A DNA stretch of 64,000 nt from Pseudomonadota bacterium (GTDB lineage Bacteria > Pseudomonadota > Alphaproteobacteria > Rhodobacterales > Rhodobacteraceae): positions 80,439 to 144,438 of the forward strand of contig JAFEFU010000055.1 in assembly GCA_018240425.1 (NCBI GenBank). The letters are read 5' to 3'. The notes beneath the pieces are model-generated. The model saw only the letters and a list, made by a program, of their open reading frames with translations, did no database searches and was not told where the DNA came from. Both the position numbers and the translations under genes were made by a program. Shown here one piece after another: positions 44,263 through 54,026 of the stretch. Position 1 is the first letter of the stretch, and every line of letters begins with the position of its first letter.

Positions 44263-45615
44263 TCAGCCGTAGGTGCGCGCCAGCCATTTTTCCAGCCAGT
44301 GGATCGAATAGTCGCCCGAGCGGATGTCGGGTTCCTCGAGAAGGGCGTGGAACAGCGGCACCGTGGTCTCGACTCCCTGGCCGTCGACGATCAGCTCGGA
44401 CAGGGACCGCTTCAGCCGCGCCAGCGCCTCGGTCCGGTCGCGGCCGTGGACGATCAGCTTGCCGATCAGGCTGTCGTAGTAGGGCGGGATGACATAGCCG
44501 TCGTAGAGCGCGCTGTCCATGCGCACGCCAAGCCCGCCGGGGGCGTGGAACTGGGTGACCTTGCCGGGGCGGGGGGCGAAGTCGGGAAGCTTCTCGGCAT
44601 TGATCCTGACCTCGATCGCATGGCCGCGGATCGAGAGCGCCTCCTGGCGGAACTCCATCGGCAGGCCGGCGGCGACGCGGATCTGCTCGCGCACCAGATC
44701 GACATCGAAGATCGCCTCGGTCACCGGATGCTCGACCTGGAGACGGGTGTTCATCTCGATGAAATAGAACTCGCCGTCCTCGAAAAGGAATTCGATGGTG
44801 CCGGCGCCGATGTAGTTGATCGCCGCCACCGCCTCGGCGCAGGTCTTGCCGATCCTTGCCCGCGTCTCGGGGCTGATGACCGGCCCCGGCGCCTCCTCGA
44901 ACACCTTCTGGTGGCGGCGCTGCAAGGAACAGTCCCGCTCGCCCAGATGCACCGCGCGGCCCTTGCCGTCGCCGAAGACCTGAATCTCGACATGGCGCGG
45001 CCGCTGGAGATATTTCTCGATATAGACCTCGTCGTTGCCGAAGGCGGCCTTGGCCTCGGAGCGGGCGGTGCGGAAGGCGATCTCGAGCTCGCTTTCGTCG
45101 CGCGCCACCTTCATGCCGCGCCCGCCGCCGCCGGCGGTGGCCTTGATGATGACCGGATAGCCGATCGCCGCCGCGACGCTGCGCGCCGTGGCCATGTCGG
45201 GGACGCCGCCGTCCGAGCCGGGCACGCAGGGCACGCCCAGGCGCTTCATCGTGTCCTTGGCGGTGATCTTGTCGCCCATGATGCGGATGTGTTCCGCCGT
45301 CGGGCCGATGAAGGTGATGTTGTGATCCTCGAGCACCTGCACGAAGGCGGCGTTCTCGGACAGGAACCCATAGCCGGGATGGATGGCCTCGGCCCCGGTG
45401 ATCTCGCAGGCCGAGACGATGGCCGGCACCGACAGGTAGGACTGGGACGAGGGATTGGGGCCGATGCAGACCGACTCGTCGGCCATGCGCACATGCATGG
45501 CGTCGGCGTCGGCGGTGGAATGGACGGCAACCGACTGGATGCCCATTTCCTTGCAGGCGCGAATGACCCGGAGCGCGATCTCGCCCCGGTTGGCAATCAG
45601 GATTTTCTTGAACAT
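44263..45615 (-). CDS. accC: Acetyl-CoA carboxylase, biotin carboxylase subunit
   Basis: AccC carboxylates the biotin on AccB using ATP and bicarbonate, the first half-reaction of malonyl-CoA synthesis. The 450-residue protein has the biotin-carboxylase N-domain ([25 protein letters not shown]), the ATP-grasp glycine loop [20 protein letters not shown], catalytic residues in [25 protein letters not shown], and the C-domain. Its length equals that of E. coli AccC. It is 16 bases downstream of accB in the same operon. Confidence 0.97.
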   Translation of the reverse strand: MFKKILIANRGEIALRVIRACKEMGIQSVAVHSTADADAMHVRMADESVCIGPNPSSQSYLSVPAIVSACEITGAEAIHPGYGFLSENAAFVQVLEDHNITFIGPTAEHIRIMGDKITAKDTMKRLGVPCVPGSDGGVPDMATARSVAAAIGYPVIIKATAGGGGRGMKVARDESELEIAFRTARSEAKAAFGNDEVYIEKYLQRPRHVEIQVFGDGKGRAVHLGERDCSLQRRHQKVFEEAPGPVISPETRARIGKTCAEAVAAINYIGAGTIEFLFEDGEFYFIEMNTRLQVEHPVTEAIFDVDLVREQIRVAAGLPMEFRQEALSIRGHAIEVRINAEKLPDFAPRPGKVTQFHAPGGLGVRMDSALYDGYVIPPYYDSLIGKLIVHGRDRTEALARLKRSLSELIVDGQGVETTVPLFHALLEEPDIRSGDYSIHWLEKWLARTYG

Positions 45616-45631
45616 GCCGGCTCTCCGCGGC

Positions 45632-46132
45632 TCATTCGACGATGAGAAGCGGCGCGCCGAATTCGACGGGGGTGCCGTCGTCGACGAGGATGCGCTTCAC
45701 GGTGCCGGCACGCGGCGAGGGGATGTGGTTCATCGTCTTCATCGCCTCGATGATGAGAAGGGTCTGGCCCTCCTTCACCTGGTCTCCGACCGCGATGAAG
45801 GCGGCGGCGCCCGGTTCGGGCGACAGATAGCAGGTGCCGACCATCGGCGAGGCGACGACGCCGGGATGCCCGGCCGGGTCGCCCGAGGCGGGGGCCGCAG
45901 CCGCCGGCGCGCCGGGGACATGGGGGGCGGGTGCGGCCTGGGCCGGGGCCGCGGGGGCCGCGATCACCGTGGGGGCGGCGGCCTGGGCCGCATATTTCGA
46001 CACGCGCACGTTCAGGCTGTCATTGTCGCCGTATTCGCGCTTGACGCTGATCTCGGCCAGTTCGTTCTTGTTCAGAAGTTCGGCCAGCGCCTGAATGAAG
46101 GCGACATCGCTGTCATGGGGCTTGTCTGTCAT
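45632..46132 (-). CDS. accB: Acetyl-CoA carboxylase biotin carboxyl carrier protein
   Basis: BCCP of 166 residues: an N-terminal AccC-binding helix region (about 8-48), an Ala/Pro-rich flexible linker (about 50-88) and a C-terminal biotinyl domain with the lipoyl-type motif EAMKTMN, biotinylated on Lys132. It also has the thumb-like insertion [21 protein letters not shown] 46132 has a GAGG Shine-Dalgarno; a further upstream in-frame ATG at 46168 would add an unusual Ser/Glu-rich segment. It heads the accB-accC operon. The 202 bases before it hold no gene. Confidence 0.96.
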   Translation of the reverse strand: MTDKPHDSDVAFIQALAELLNKNELAEISVKREYGDNDSLNVRVSKYAAQAAAPTVIAAPAAPAQAAPAPHVPGAPAAAAPASGDPAGHPGVVASPMVGTCYLSPEPGAAAFIAVGDQVKEGQTLLIIEAMKTMNHIPSPRAGTVKRILVDDGTPVEFGAPLLIVE

Positions 46133-46334
46133 GAAGTCCTCTGAGGATCCTGTCTCTCGGCCCGTCATTCAAGCGCGGGCTTTTGCGTTCCCCCCGTATA
46201 CGCGTTCGGCCCCAGAGTGAAAAGCCGCCTTCTGTCCGGCCGGGCGGCGCGGGCAAAGGCCATGAGCGCGTGCCGCCGAGACGGCCAGCGCCGGAGCGCG
46301 ATGCGGGAAGGGGCGGGGCCGGAGAAGGCTGGCG

Positions 46335-46826
46335 TCAGAACGGGATGTCGTCGTCCTGGGCGGAATGCGCCCCGACCGCCGCCGGGCCGCCCCGGTCGCC
46401 ATAGCCGCCCGACCGGCCGCCGCCCTGGAATGTGTCGCCGATGTCGTCGGGACCGGGCTGGCTGCCGCCGCCGTCGCGGCCGTCAAGGATGGTCAACTCG
46501 CCCCGGAACTGGCGCAGCACCACCTCGGTCGTATAGCGGTCCTGGCCCGACTGGTCCTGCCACTTGCGGGTTTCGAGCTGACCCTCGACATAGACCTTCG
46601 ATCCCTTGCGCAGATACTGCTCGGCGACCTTGGCGAGGTTTTCGTTGAAGATCGCCACCGAATGCCATTCGGTGCGCTCCTTGCGCTCGCCCGTGGCCTT
46701 GTCGCGCCAGGTTTCCGAGGTGGCGATACGCAGGTTGCAGACCTTGCCGCCGTTGCCGAAGGTCCGCACCTCGGGGTCACGGCCCAGATTGCCGACCAGA
46801 ATGACCTTGTTCACCGATCCCGCCAT
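46335..46826 (-). CDS. ssb: Single-stranded DNA-binding protein
   Basis: SSB tetramers coat single-stranded DNA in replication, repair and recombination. The 163-residue product has the OB fold ([20 protein letters not shown] ... [20 protein letters not shown] ... [29 protein letters not shown]), a Gly/Asp-rich flexible tail and the acidic protein-docking tip DDDIPF. ATG 46826 gives the standard start. uvrA, the classical neighbour, is not in view. Confidence 0.96.
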   Translation of the reverse strand: MAGSVNKVILVGNLGRDPEVRTFGNGGKVCNLRIATSETWRDKATGERKERTEWHSVAIFNENLAKVAEQYLRKGSKVYVEGQLETRKWQDQSGQDRYTTEVVLRQFRGELTILDGRDGGGSQPGPDDIGDTFQGGGRSGGYGDRGGPAAVGAHSAQDDDIPF

Positions 46827-46984
46827 GACATCCTCGCCGCGATTCTCGTTTGCCCCGTTAGAGCATCAGCCCGGGGTTAATGGAAGGTTGAAATCTGCGC
46901 CCGTCCGGCCGGCAAATGGGACTGGAGCCGAGACCGGTTCCCCCCTATAGTGCCGCCGCCGGAACAAGGGACAGGCGAAAGCGA

Positions 46985-47602
46985 ATGCAACGCAGAAGAC
47001 TGCGGCGGGCATGTGCGGGCGCGGCGCTGGCCGCCTTGTGCGCCTCGGGCGCGTTTGCCGACGGGCTTGTCCTGCCCAAGACCCTCACCCGGTCGAAATC
47101 GTCGCGCAACCTGCTTCTGTCACAGCAGCTCGCGGTGCTCGACACGCGGGCGGCGCAGGAATATTCCGCCTCGGCCCGGCTGACGCCGCGCGGGCAGGGC
47201 GGGGGCGCCACGGTCCTGCCCGGCTACAACGGCCGCTACCGAGGCGCCTTCATGGAGACGGCGCGGGCGGCGGCGCGGCGCTACGGCATCCCCGAGGATC
47301 TGTTCCTGCGCCTCGTCCAGCATGAATCGGGCTGGAACAGCGGCGCGGTCTCGCCCAAGGGGGCGACCGGCCTTGCCCAACTCATGCCCGAGACCGCCGA
47401 CCGGCTGGGTGTGGACGAGACCAACCCGCACGAGAACCTCGAGGGGGGCGCGCGCTATCTGCGGATGATGTACGACCGGTTCGGCGACTGGCGGCTGGCG
47501 CTTGCCGCCTATAACGCCGGCCCCGAGGCGGTCGAGAAATACGGCGGCGTGCCGCCCTATGCCGAAACCACCGCCTACGTGCGGGCGATCAGCGGCAGCT
47601 GA
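46985..47602 (+). CDS. Lytic transglycosylase (SLT family)
   Basis: This periplasmic muramidase cleaves glycan strands to 1,6-anhydro ends. The 205-residue protein has a basic N-terminus and signal peptide (about 1-25), then the SLT/goose-lysozyme domain. The catalytic Glu is in LVQHESGWN (about residue 115), followed by SPKGATGLAQLMPETADRLGV, YLRMMYDRFGDWRLALAAYNAGPEAVEKYGGVPPYAETTAYV. It is short, with no LysM or TPR module. A TATAGT (46946-46951) lies 34 bases before the ATG as a possible -10. It is divergent from ssb. Confidence 0.9.
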   Translation: MQRRRLRRACAGAALAALCASGAFADGLVLPKTLTRSKSSRNLLLSQQLAVLDTRAAQEYSASARLTPRGQGGGATVLPGYNGRYRGAFMETARAAARRYGIPEDLFLRLVQHESGWNSGAVSPKGATGLAQLMPETADRLGVDETNPHENLEGGARYLRMMYDRFGDWRLALAAYNAGPEAVEKYGGVPPYAETTAYVRAISGS

Positions 47603-47610
47603 GGCGGGAC

Positions 47611-47682
47611 GGCCGTGCTATTGGAGCACCGCCCTGGCAAGCTGTAACCCGCCGCCGCCAGCGCGAGGCAATGGCTTCGCGC
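47611..47682 (+). repeat. Structured intergenic repeat, family 1, copy C (partial)
   Basis: This begins 9 bases after the transglycosylase stop. It matches the right part of copy A: GGCCGTGCT-attgg-AGCAC stem-loop, a CCGCCGCCAGC spacer, and GCGCGAGGC-aatg-GCtTCGCGC. The left modules (15-mer and GGTGGGGGCGAA) are missing. Confidence 0.65.
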
Positions 47683-47694
47683 GCCCCCGGCCCC

Positions 47695-48018
47695 TTACTC
47701 CGCCTCGGCCCCCGGCAGGATGAAGCGGCGCTGGCCGGCGCTGTCGGTCAGCATGTAGTCGCGCGGGATGCCGCGGGTGGCGCGCGCCCAGGGCGACTGG
47801 CGGATGCGCTGAAGGTGGGCGTCGAAGTCGGCGCGGCAGGCAAAGACCTCGCGCACCGCGAAGCGCACCGGATCGGCCATCGAGCGCAGGACCTCGAACA
47901 CGAGGCACCCTGGCTCGGCCCGGGTGGCGCGGATATGGTCGGGAAGGAGGGCGGCCACGCGGTCGCTCTCGTCGAGCGAGCGGCAGATCAGAAATCCTGT
48001 CAGGATCACCTGCGTCAT
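47695..48018 (-). CDS. Antibiotic biosynthesis monooxygenase-fold (ABM) protein
   Basis: A 107-residue single-domain protein of the ABM/YgiN dimeric ferredoxin-like fold: TGFLICRSLDESDRVAALLPDHIRATRAEPGCLVFEVLRSMADPVRFAVREVFACRADFDAHLQ is a typical core. Known members are quinone or anthrone monooxygenases or heme-degrading enzymes; the substrate here is unknown. The C-terminal extension (RFILPGAEAE) is unremarkable. It is located downstream of and codirectional with the MFS gene, 54 bases away, and may be read with it. Confidence 0.85.
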   Translation of the reverse strand: MTQVILTGFLICRSLDESDRVAALLPDHIRATRAEPGCLVFEVLRSMADPVRFAVREVFACRADFDAHLQRIRQSPWARATRGIPRDYMLTDSAGQRRFILPGAEAE

Positions 48019-48072
48019 GCGCCGACTAAAGCCGCTCGTGCCGCGGCTGGCAAGCGTTCCCGGGGGCGGGGA

Positions 48073-49365
48073 TCAGCTGGCGGCGGCGGTCAGCGACTGG
48101 GGGGCGCTGGCCTCCTCGTCCGCAGGCGCGGCGTCCAGCCGGTCGGCGCGGCGCAGAGCCGGGAACATCCTTGCCCAGGCGCCGGTCACGATCATCGTGC
48201 CGATGCCGCCGAAGACCGCGGCGCCGACCGGCCCGAGGAAGCGCGCCGCCACCCCGCTCTCGAACTCGCCAAGCTCGTTCGAGCCCGAGATGAAGAGGCC
48301 CGACACCGACGAGACGCGCCCGCGCATGTGGTCGGGCGTCACGATCTGCACCAGGGTCTGGCGGACGAAGACCGACACCATGTCGGCGGCGCCGAGGACG
48401 GCCAGCGCCGCGATCGACAGGACCATGCTTTTCGACAGGGCGAAGACCAGGGTCGCCATCCCGAACAGGCCCACCGCCCAGAACATCCGCCGCCCGGCGT
48501 GGCGCTTCAGGGGCCAGCGCGCCAGCCACAGCGCCATCAGCGTCGCCCCGATCGCGGGGCCCGAGCGGAGAAGCCCGAAGCCCGAGGGGCCGACCTGAAG
48601 CACGTCCGCCGCGAAGGCCGGCAGGAGCGCGGTCGCGCCGCCCAGGAGCACCGCGAACAGATCAAGCGAGATGGCGCCGAGGATGATCTTGTTGGTCCAG
48701 ACATAGACCAGCCCCTCGCGGATCTGGGCCAGCGGGCTGCCGGGCTGGCGTTCGGGGGTGGTGTTGGCCCGCATCAGCATCAGGATCGCCAGCCCGCCCG
48801 CGTAAAGGACGGCGGTCACGGCGAAGGCGAGCGCGGCCGAAACCGCGCAGAGCATTCCGCCCAGCCACGGCCCGACGATCACCGCGCCCTGCCAGCTGAG
48901 CGACTTCAGCGAGATCGCCTGCGGCATGTCGGCCTTGGGCACCAGCATCGGCACCAGCGCCGAACTTGCCGGCGACAGGAAGGCGCGCGCCGCGCCGAAG
49001 ACCGCGGCGATGGCGAAGATCGGGGCGAAGTCGGGACTGGGATGCAGCGCCAGAAGCGCAAGTCCGATCACGCAGAGGGTCTCGAGCGCGAGGCTGGCCA
49101 TGACGATCAGCCGGCGGCTGACCCGGTCGGCCAGCGATCCGGCGAAGAGCGACAGGACGAAGAGCGGCAGGAACTGCGCCAGCCCGACCATGCCGACCAG
49201 AAAGGCGCTTTGTTCGATCGTCAGCGTGCCGCGCGCCAGCGTGTAGATCTGCCAGCCGATGCTGACCGCCTCGATCTGGACGCCGACGTTGACCAGCAGC
49301 ATCGCCCCCCAGAACAGGCTGAAATCGCGGTGGCGGGCGAAGAAGCTGCTGGGGGCGAAGGGCAT
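48073..49365 (-). CDS. MFS transporter (EntS/MFS_3 type)
   Basis: A 430-residue inner-membrane transporter with about 12 helices. MPFAPSSFFARHRDFSLFWGAMLLVNVGVQIEAVSIGWQIY, SLFAGSLADRVSRRLIVMAS (the MFS loop 2-3 motif), and the mid-region NTTPERQPGSPLAQIREGLVYVWTNKIILGAISLDLF resemble the MFS_3 group that includes the enterobactin exporter EntS and many drug exporters. The actual substrate cannot be named. ATG 49365 was used since it starts the protein as in relatives; the upstream extension to 49425 is arginine-rich and unlikely. Confidence 0.83.
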   Translation of the reverse strand: MPFAPSSFFARHRDFSLFWGAMLLVNVGVQIEAVSIGWQIYTLARGTLTIEQSAFLVGMVGLAQFLPLFVLSLFAGSLADRVSRRLIVMASLALETLCVIGLALLALHPSPDFAPIFAIAAVFGAARAFLSPASSALVPMLVPKADMPQAISLKSLSWQGAVIVGPWLGGMLCAVSAALAFAVTAVLYAGGLAILMLMRANTTPERQPGSPLAQIREGLVYVWTNKIILGAISLDLFAVLLGGATALLPAFAADVLQVGPSGFGLLRSGPAIGATLMALWLARWPLKRHAGRRMFWAVGLFGMATLVFALSKSMVLSIAALAVLGAADMVSVFVRQTLVQIVTPDHMRGRVSSVSGLFISGSNELGEFESGVAARFLGPVGAAVFGGIGTMIVTGAWARMFPALRRADRLDAAPADEEASAPQSLTAAAS

Positions 49366-49456
49366 GTCCGCGATCCGGTGGAAGGACTCGGGCCACACCA
49401 TGAGGGCGCGCGCGGCGGACCGCAAGGGCCGGCGCGACGGTGATCGGGGTTCGCCC

Positions 49457-51013
49457 TCACTCCAGTTCGATCGTCCCCGGCGGTTTCGAGGTGCAGTCGT
49501 AGAACACCCTGTTCACGCCCCGGACCTCGTTGATGATACGGGTGGCGGTTTCGCCGAGGAAGTTGTGGGTGAACGGGTAGTAGTCGGCGGTCATGCCGTC
49601 GACCGAGGTGACGGCGCGCAGGGCCAGCGCATAGTCGTAGGTGCGCCCGTCGCCCATGACGCCCACGGTCTTCATCGGCAGGATCGCCGCGAAGGCCTGC
49701 CAGATGTCGTCATAAAGGCCGTGCTTCCTGATCTGGTCGATATAGACCGCATCGGCCTGGCGCAGGATCGCCAGTTTCTCGCGGGTGATCTCGCCGGGGC
49801 AGCGGATGGCGAGGCCGGGGCCGGGGAAGGGGTGGCGGCGGATGAAGGGTTCGGGCAGGCCCAGTTCGCGGCCAAGGGCGCGGACCTCGTCCTTGAAAAG
49901 CTCGCGCAGGGGCTCGACCAGTTTCAGCCCCATCTTTTCCGGGAGCCCGCCGACATTGTGGTGCGACTTGATGGTGACCGAGGGACCGCCCGAGAAGGAG
50001 ACGCTTTCGATCACGTCGGGGTAGAGCGTGCCCTGGGCCAGGAACTTCGCGCCGCCGACGGCGGTGGCGTGCTTCTGGAAGACGTCGATGAACAGTTTGC
50101 CGATGGTCTTGCGCTTGACCTCGGGGTCGGAGACGCCTTCGAGTGCCGACAGGAACAGGTCGCTCTCGTCGGCGTGGATCAGGGGAATGTTGTAGGTGTC
50201 GCGGAACATGGTGACGACCTGTTCGGCCTCGCCCTGGCGCAGGAGGCCGTGATCGACGAAGACGCAGGTGAGCTGGTCGCCGATCGCCTCGTGGATGAGG
50301 ACGGCGGCAACGGACGAGTCGACCCCGCCCGACAGGCCGCAGATGACCTTCTGGCCGCCGACCTGATCGCGGATGCGGGCGATGGCCTCGTCGCGGTAGG
50401 CGCCCATCGTCCAGTCGCCCTTGAAGCCCGCAAGGCGCACGAAATTCTCGTAGAGTTTGGCGCCGTGCGGGGTGTGGTGCACCTCGGGGTGGAACTGGAC
50501 GGCGAAGAAGCGGCGCGCGGGATCGGCGGTGACGGCGAAGGGGGCGTTGGGCGAGGTGCCGAAGACCGAGAATCCCGGCGCGATCCTCGACACATGGTCG
50601 CCGTGGCTCATCCAGACCTGTTCGTCGCCCTCCGCGAACCAGCCGTCGAGCAGCGGCAGGCGTTCGGCGGTGGGGGTGACGAAGGCGCGGCCGAACTCGG
50701 CGGTGCCGTGGCCGCCCTCGACCTTGCCGCCGAGACAGTGCATCATCACCTGCTGGCCGTAGCAGATGCCGAGGATCGGCACGCCCAGATCGAACACGCC
50801 CTTGGGCGGCATCGGCGCCCCTTCGGCGTAGACCGAGGCCGGCCCGCCCGAGAAGATCACCGCCCTGGGAGCGAAGCTCGCGAGAAATTTCTCGTCCACC
50901 CGGTTGAAAGGATGGATCTCGCAATAGACATTCAGTTCACGCAGCCGGCGGGCGATCAGTTGCGTGACCTGGCTGCCGAAGTCGATGATGAGTAGGCGAT
51001 CATGCTGTGTCAT
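49457..51013 (-). CDS. guaA: GMP synthase (glutamine-hydrolysing)
   Basis: GuaA converts XMP to GMP with ATP and glutamine. The 518-residue protein has the class I amidotransferase domain ([20 protein letters not shown]; nucleophile in GICYGQQVM; His/Glu in FHPEVHHT), the ATP-pyrophosphatase domain with the P-loop [14 protein letters not shown], and the C-terminal dimerisation domain ending in [11 protein letters not shown]. All catalytic elements are present and the length is standard. It is single, between the MFS and cfa genes. Confidence 0.97.
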   Translation of the reverse strand: MTQHDRLLIIDFGSQVTQLIARRLRELNVYCEIHPFNRVDEKFLASFAPRAVIFSGGPASVYAEGAPMPPKGVFDLGVPILGICYGQQVMMHCLGGKVEGGHGTAEFGRAFVTPTAERLPLLDGWFAEGDEQVWMSHGDHVSRIAPGFSVFGTSPNAPFAVTADPARRFFAVQFHPEVHHTPHGAKLYENFVRLAGFKGDWTMGAYRDEAIARIRDQVGGQKVICGLSGGVDSSVAAVLIHEAIGDQLTCVFVDHGLLRQGEAEQVVTMFRDTYNIPLIHADESDLFLSALEGVSDPEVKRKTIGKLFIDVFQKHATAVGGAKFLAQGTLYPDVIESVSFSGGPSVTIKSHHNVGGLPEKMGLKLVEPLRELFKDEVRALGRELGLPEPFIRRHPFPGPGLAIRCPGEITREKLAILRQADAVYIDQIRKHGLYDDIWQAFAAILPMKTVGVMGDGRTYDYALALRAVTSVDGMTADYYPFTHNFLGETATRIINEVRGVNRVFYDCTSKPPGTIELE

Positions 51014-51115
51014 GGCCGGGGAATATTGGTTTGAGGGTGGGCGCGCAAGAGGCGGGCCGAGGCGTTGGGGCCGCCATGCCTGACCGTCCGCATTCAGCCC
51101 GCCAAGGAAGTCGTT

Positions 51116-51143
51116 GATTGCCGCGAATTTCCTGCGCTAAGCT
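51116..51143 (+). promoter_or_regulatory. Possible ECF (RpoE/ChrR-type) promoter for cfa
   Basis: TGATT (51116-51120), an 18-base spacer and TAAGC (51139-51143), 21 bases before the cfa ATG. In Rhodobacter sphaeroides the cfa gene belongs to the singlet-oxygen sigma-E regulon whose promoters are of the TGATCC/TAAG type. The match here is partial, so this is tentative. Confidence 0.3.
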
Positions 51144-51164
51144 GGCCGGGCCGGGGGGTGAGAG

Positions 51165-52379
51165 ATGGACGTTTTGACCACGACCGAAGGACAGAAGGGC
51201 CTGCCCCGCCATTTCGGCCGGGTGTTCGCGGTGGCCAGGACCCTGAACCGGGGGAGGCTGGATTTCGTCCTGCCCGACGGGCGGCGCTTCCGGGCCGAGG
51301 GGCGGGCGCCGGGCCATGCCGCCGAGTTGCGCGTCCACGACCCCGATGTTTTCGCCCGCCTCCTGCGCGAGGGCGACCTGGGGTTTTCCGAGGCCTACCT
51401 CGAAGGCGGCTGGTCCACCCCCGACCTCCAGACCTTCATGGATCTGGTCCATGACGGCAACCAGACGGTCTATGACGGCTTTCCGGGGATGGGGTTCGTG
51501 CGCGCCATCGAGCGGCTGCGCCACTGGATGAACGCCAACTCGCGCAGGCAGGCGCGCCGCAACATCGCCTATCACTACGACCTCGGCAACGAATTCTACG
51601 CGCTGTGGCTCGATGACACGATGACCTATTCCTCGGCCCTTTTCCGCACCGGGCAGGAAAGTCTCGAGACGGCGCAGCGCAACAAGTATGCGGCCCTCGT
51701 CGACCGGATCGGGGCGAAGCCGGGCGACCATGTGCTGGAAATCGGCTGCGGCTGGGGCGGCTTTGCCGAATATGCGGCGGGCGAGCGCGGGCTGAGGGTC
51801 ACGGGGCTGACCATCAGCCAGGCCCAGCGTGACTTCGCGGTCGAGCGCATGGCGCGGGCCGGGCTGGCCGACCGGGTGGAAATCAAGCTTCTCGACTACC
51901 GCGACGAGCGCGGCCTTTATGACGGCGTCGCCTCGATCGAGATGTTCGAGGCGGTGGGCGAGAAATACTGGCCGGCCTATTTCCAGGCGGTGCGCGACCG
52001 GCTGAAGCCCGGGGGCAAGGCGGCGCTTCAGATCATCACCATCGAGGACCGCCGCTTCGAGATGTACCGCCGCGGCGTCGACTTCATCCAGAAGTTCATC
52101 TTCCCCGGCGGGATGCTGCCCTCGCCCGCTGCGCTGCGCGACGAGATCCGCCGCGCCGGCCTCGGGCTGATCGGCTCATTCGAGTTCGGCGAAAGCTACA
52201 GCCAGACCCTGCGCCGCTGGTACGACACCTTCAACGCCCGCTGGGACGAGGTCGCGCGGCTGGGGTTCGACCAGCGCTTCCACCGGATGTGGAACTTCTA
52301 CCTGACCTCCTGCGCCAGCGCCTTCCGCTTTGCCAATTGCGACGTGACCCAGATCACCGTGGAAAGGCCGGTTTCCTGA
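51165..52379 (+). CDS. cfa: Cyclopropane-fatty-acyl-phospholipid synthase family methyltransferase
   Basis: The enzyme adds a methylene or related group to unsaturated acyl chains of membrane lipids using SAM. The 404-residue protein has an N-terminal helical domain (about 1-115, with SEAYLEGGWSTPDLQTFMDLV) and a SAM domain with VLEIGCGWGGFAEYAAG (about 190-206). The bicarbonate/active-site features are in IAYHYDLGNEFYALWLDDTMTYSSALF, followed by IEMFEAVGEKYW and a C-terminal FANCDVTQITVERP. All Cfa landmarks are present. trgA begins one base after its stop, so it belongs to a cfa-trgA-trgB-cysK run. Confidence 0.93.
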   Translation: MDVLTTTEGQKGLPRHFGRVFAVARTLNRGRLDFVLPDGRRFRAEGRAPGHAAELRVHDPDVFARLLREGDLGFSEAYLEGGWSTPDLQTFMDLVHDGNQTVYDGFPGMGFVRAIERLRHWMNANSRRQARRNIAYHYDLGNEFYALWLDDTMTYSSALFRTGQESLETAQRNKYAALVDRIGAKPGDHVLEIGCGWGGFAEYAAGERGLRVTGLTISQAQRDFAVERMARAGLADRVEIKLLDYRDERGLYDGVASIEMFEAVGEKYWPAYFQAVRDRLKPGGKAALQIITIEDRRFEMYRRGVDFIQKFIFPGGMLPSPAALRDEIRRAGLGLIGSFEFGESYSQTLRRWYDTFNARWDEVARLGFDQRFHRMWNFYLTSCASAFRFANCDVTQITVERPVS

Positions 52380-52832
52380 ATGCAGACCCCGATGCCGACC
52401 GCCTCGCGCCTGTTCGCGGCCCTTGCCTTCGCGCTCGTGGGCTTCTTCACCGCCGAAGTGTTCAAGCCGCACATGCCCGAGGGCACCCAGTTCGGCGCCT
52501 TCTCGCAGATCTCGGCGCTGATCGGCCTCGTCTCTGGCTGGCGGGTCCTTGGCCCCGAGACCGGGCGGGGGATGCTGCAAGCGGCCAACTCGGGGCTGAG
52601 GGCCGGACTGGTGATGCTGCTTCTCGGCCTGCTGATCTTCTCGACCGAGGAAATGATCGTGCTGGCCTTCCGCCGCACCTATCACGGGCCGATGGAGGCG
52701 ATCGTCGGCATCGTCGCGCTGGCGGTGGGCTATCTGCGGCTTCTCTTCGCGCCCGACGTGCTGGCGGTGGTGATCGGCGGCAGCGTGCTGGCGGGCTGCC
52801 TCAGCGAATGGGCCGGGCGGCGCTGGAAATAG
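52380..52832 (+). CDS. trgA: TrgA family membrane protein (tellurite resistance)
   Basis: A 150-residue protein with four hydrophobic segments (about 9-26, 42-58, 75-92 and 108-136), a short cytoplasmic start and a basic C-terminus. It matches TrgA of Rhodobacter sphaeroides, one of the loci found to give high-level tellurite resistance there together with trgB and cysK. The biochemical role is unknown. The ATG directly follows the cfa stop. The next gene (trgB) starts 10 bases after its own stop. Confidence 0.85.
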   Translation: MQTPMPTASRLFAALAFALVGFFTAEVFKPHMPEGTQFGAFSQISALIGLVSGWRVLGPETGRGMLQAANSGLRAGLVMLLLGLLIFSTEEMIVLAFRRTYHGPMEAIVGIVALAVGYLRLLFAPDVLAVVIGGSVLAGCLSEWAGRRWK

Positions 52833-52841
52833 GCGGGCGGA

Positions 52842-53972
52842 ATGGCCGATCTCTTCTTCTACGGCACGCTCTGCCATGCGCCGCTTCTGGCCTGCGTTCT
52901 CGGCCGCGCCCCCGACACCGCCCCCGCCGTCCTGCCCGGCCATTCGGTCTGGTGGGCGAAGGGCGAGGCCTTTCCGCTGATCGCCGAAGGGGGCGCGGGA
53001 GCGCGGGGCGTCCTCGTGCGCGGCCTGACCGGGGACGACCTTGCGCGGCTCGACTTCTACGAGGGCGGCTTCGGCTACCGGACACGCGACATGGCGGTGC
53101 GCGTTGCCGGCGGGGCCGAGGCGATGGCGCTGGTCTTCTTTCCCGACGCGGGCCTCTGGCAGCCGGGGGCGCCCTGGTCTCTGGACGACTGGGCCGGCCG
53201 CTGGGGGGCGACGGTCATCGAGGCCGCCGGTGATTTCATGGCGCAGTTCGGCTGTGCCGATCCCGTGCGCCTGCGCCGGCGCTATCCGCAGATGCTGACG
53301 CGGGCCGGCGCGCGGCTGCGGGCGCAGACGGCCCGCGCCGGTGCGGCCGAGCTGCGCCGCAGCCCCGCGCCCGATGATGTCGAGGTCGAGGCCCTTCACC
53401 ATCCCTACAGCGCCTATTTCGCCGTCGAGGAGCGCGACCTGCGCTTCCGCCGCTTCGACGGAACGATGAGCGCCCCGGTCAACCGGGCGGTCTTCGTCTC
53501 GGGCGATGCGGCGGTCCTCTTGCCCTATGACCCGGTGCGCGACCGGGTTCTGGTGATCGAGCAGTTCCGCGCCGGGCCGCAGGCGCGCGGCGACGCGAAC
53601 CCCTGGCTGATCGAGGCCGTCGCCGGCCGCATCGACGGCGGCGAGACCCCCGAGGAGGCGGCCCGCCGCGAGGCCGCCGAAGAGGCCGGCCTTCAGCTTG
53701 CCGCGCTGATCCCTGGTCCCAGCTACTATCCCTCGCCCGCCGCCAAGGCCGAATACCTCTATTCCTTCATCGGCATCGCCGACCTGCCGGACGGGGTGGC
53801 CGGAACCGGCGGGCTGGCGGCCGAGGCCGAGGACATCCGCAGCCATGTCATTTCCTTCGAGCGGCTGATGCGCCTCGCGGCCTCGGGCGAGATCGACAAC
53901 GCGCCGCTTCTGATCCTCGCCCAGTGGCTTTCCGCCGAGCGGCCCCGCCTGCGCGCGGCCCGCGGGGCTTGA
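52842..53972 (+). CDS. trgB: TrgB: gamma-glutamylcyclotransferase-like domain fused to a NUDIX hydrolase
   Basis: The 376-residue protein has two domains. Residues 1 to about 135 form an AIG2/GGCT-like beta barrel (LFFYGTLCHAPLLACVLGR, LARLDFYEGGFGYRTRDM). Residues about 185-370 form a NUDIX ADP-ribose-pyrophosphatase-like fold, with the NUDIX box at about 262-284 (GRIDGGETPEEAARREAAEEAGL; pattern GxxxxxExxxxxxxREUxEExGU is intact). In Rhodobacter sphaeroides TrgB accompanies TrgA in tellurite resistance. A cyclotransferase plus a nucleoside diphosphate-cleaving activity suggests a link to glutathione or redox-cofactor repair; this is inference. Confidence 0.88.
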   Translation: MADLFFYGTLCHAPLLACVLGRAPDTAPAVLPGHSVWWAKGEAFPLIAEGGAGARGVLVRGLTGDDLARLDFYEGGFGYRTRDMAVRVAGGAEAMALVFFPDAGLWQPGAPWSLDDWAGRWGATVIEAAGDFMAQFGCADPVRLRRRYPQMLTRAGARLRAQTARAGAAELRRSPAPDDVEVEALHHPYSAYFAVEERDLRFRRFDGTMSAPVNRAVFVSGDAAVLLPYDPVRDRVLVIEQFRAGPQARGDANPWLIEAVAGRIDGGETPEEAARREAAEEAGLQLAALIPGPSYYPSPAAKAEYLYSFIGIADLPDGVAGTGGLAAEAEDIRSHVISFERLMRLAASGEIDNAPLLILAQWLSAERPRLRAARGA

Positions 53973-54026
53973 GCAATCCGGCGGCGCGGCCTAGGTATAG
54001 GGACCGCGACCGAGGAGAGGGCGAGC

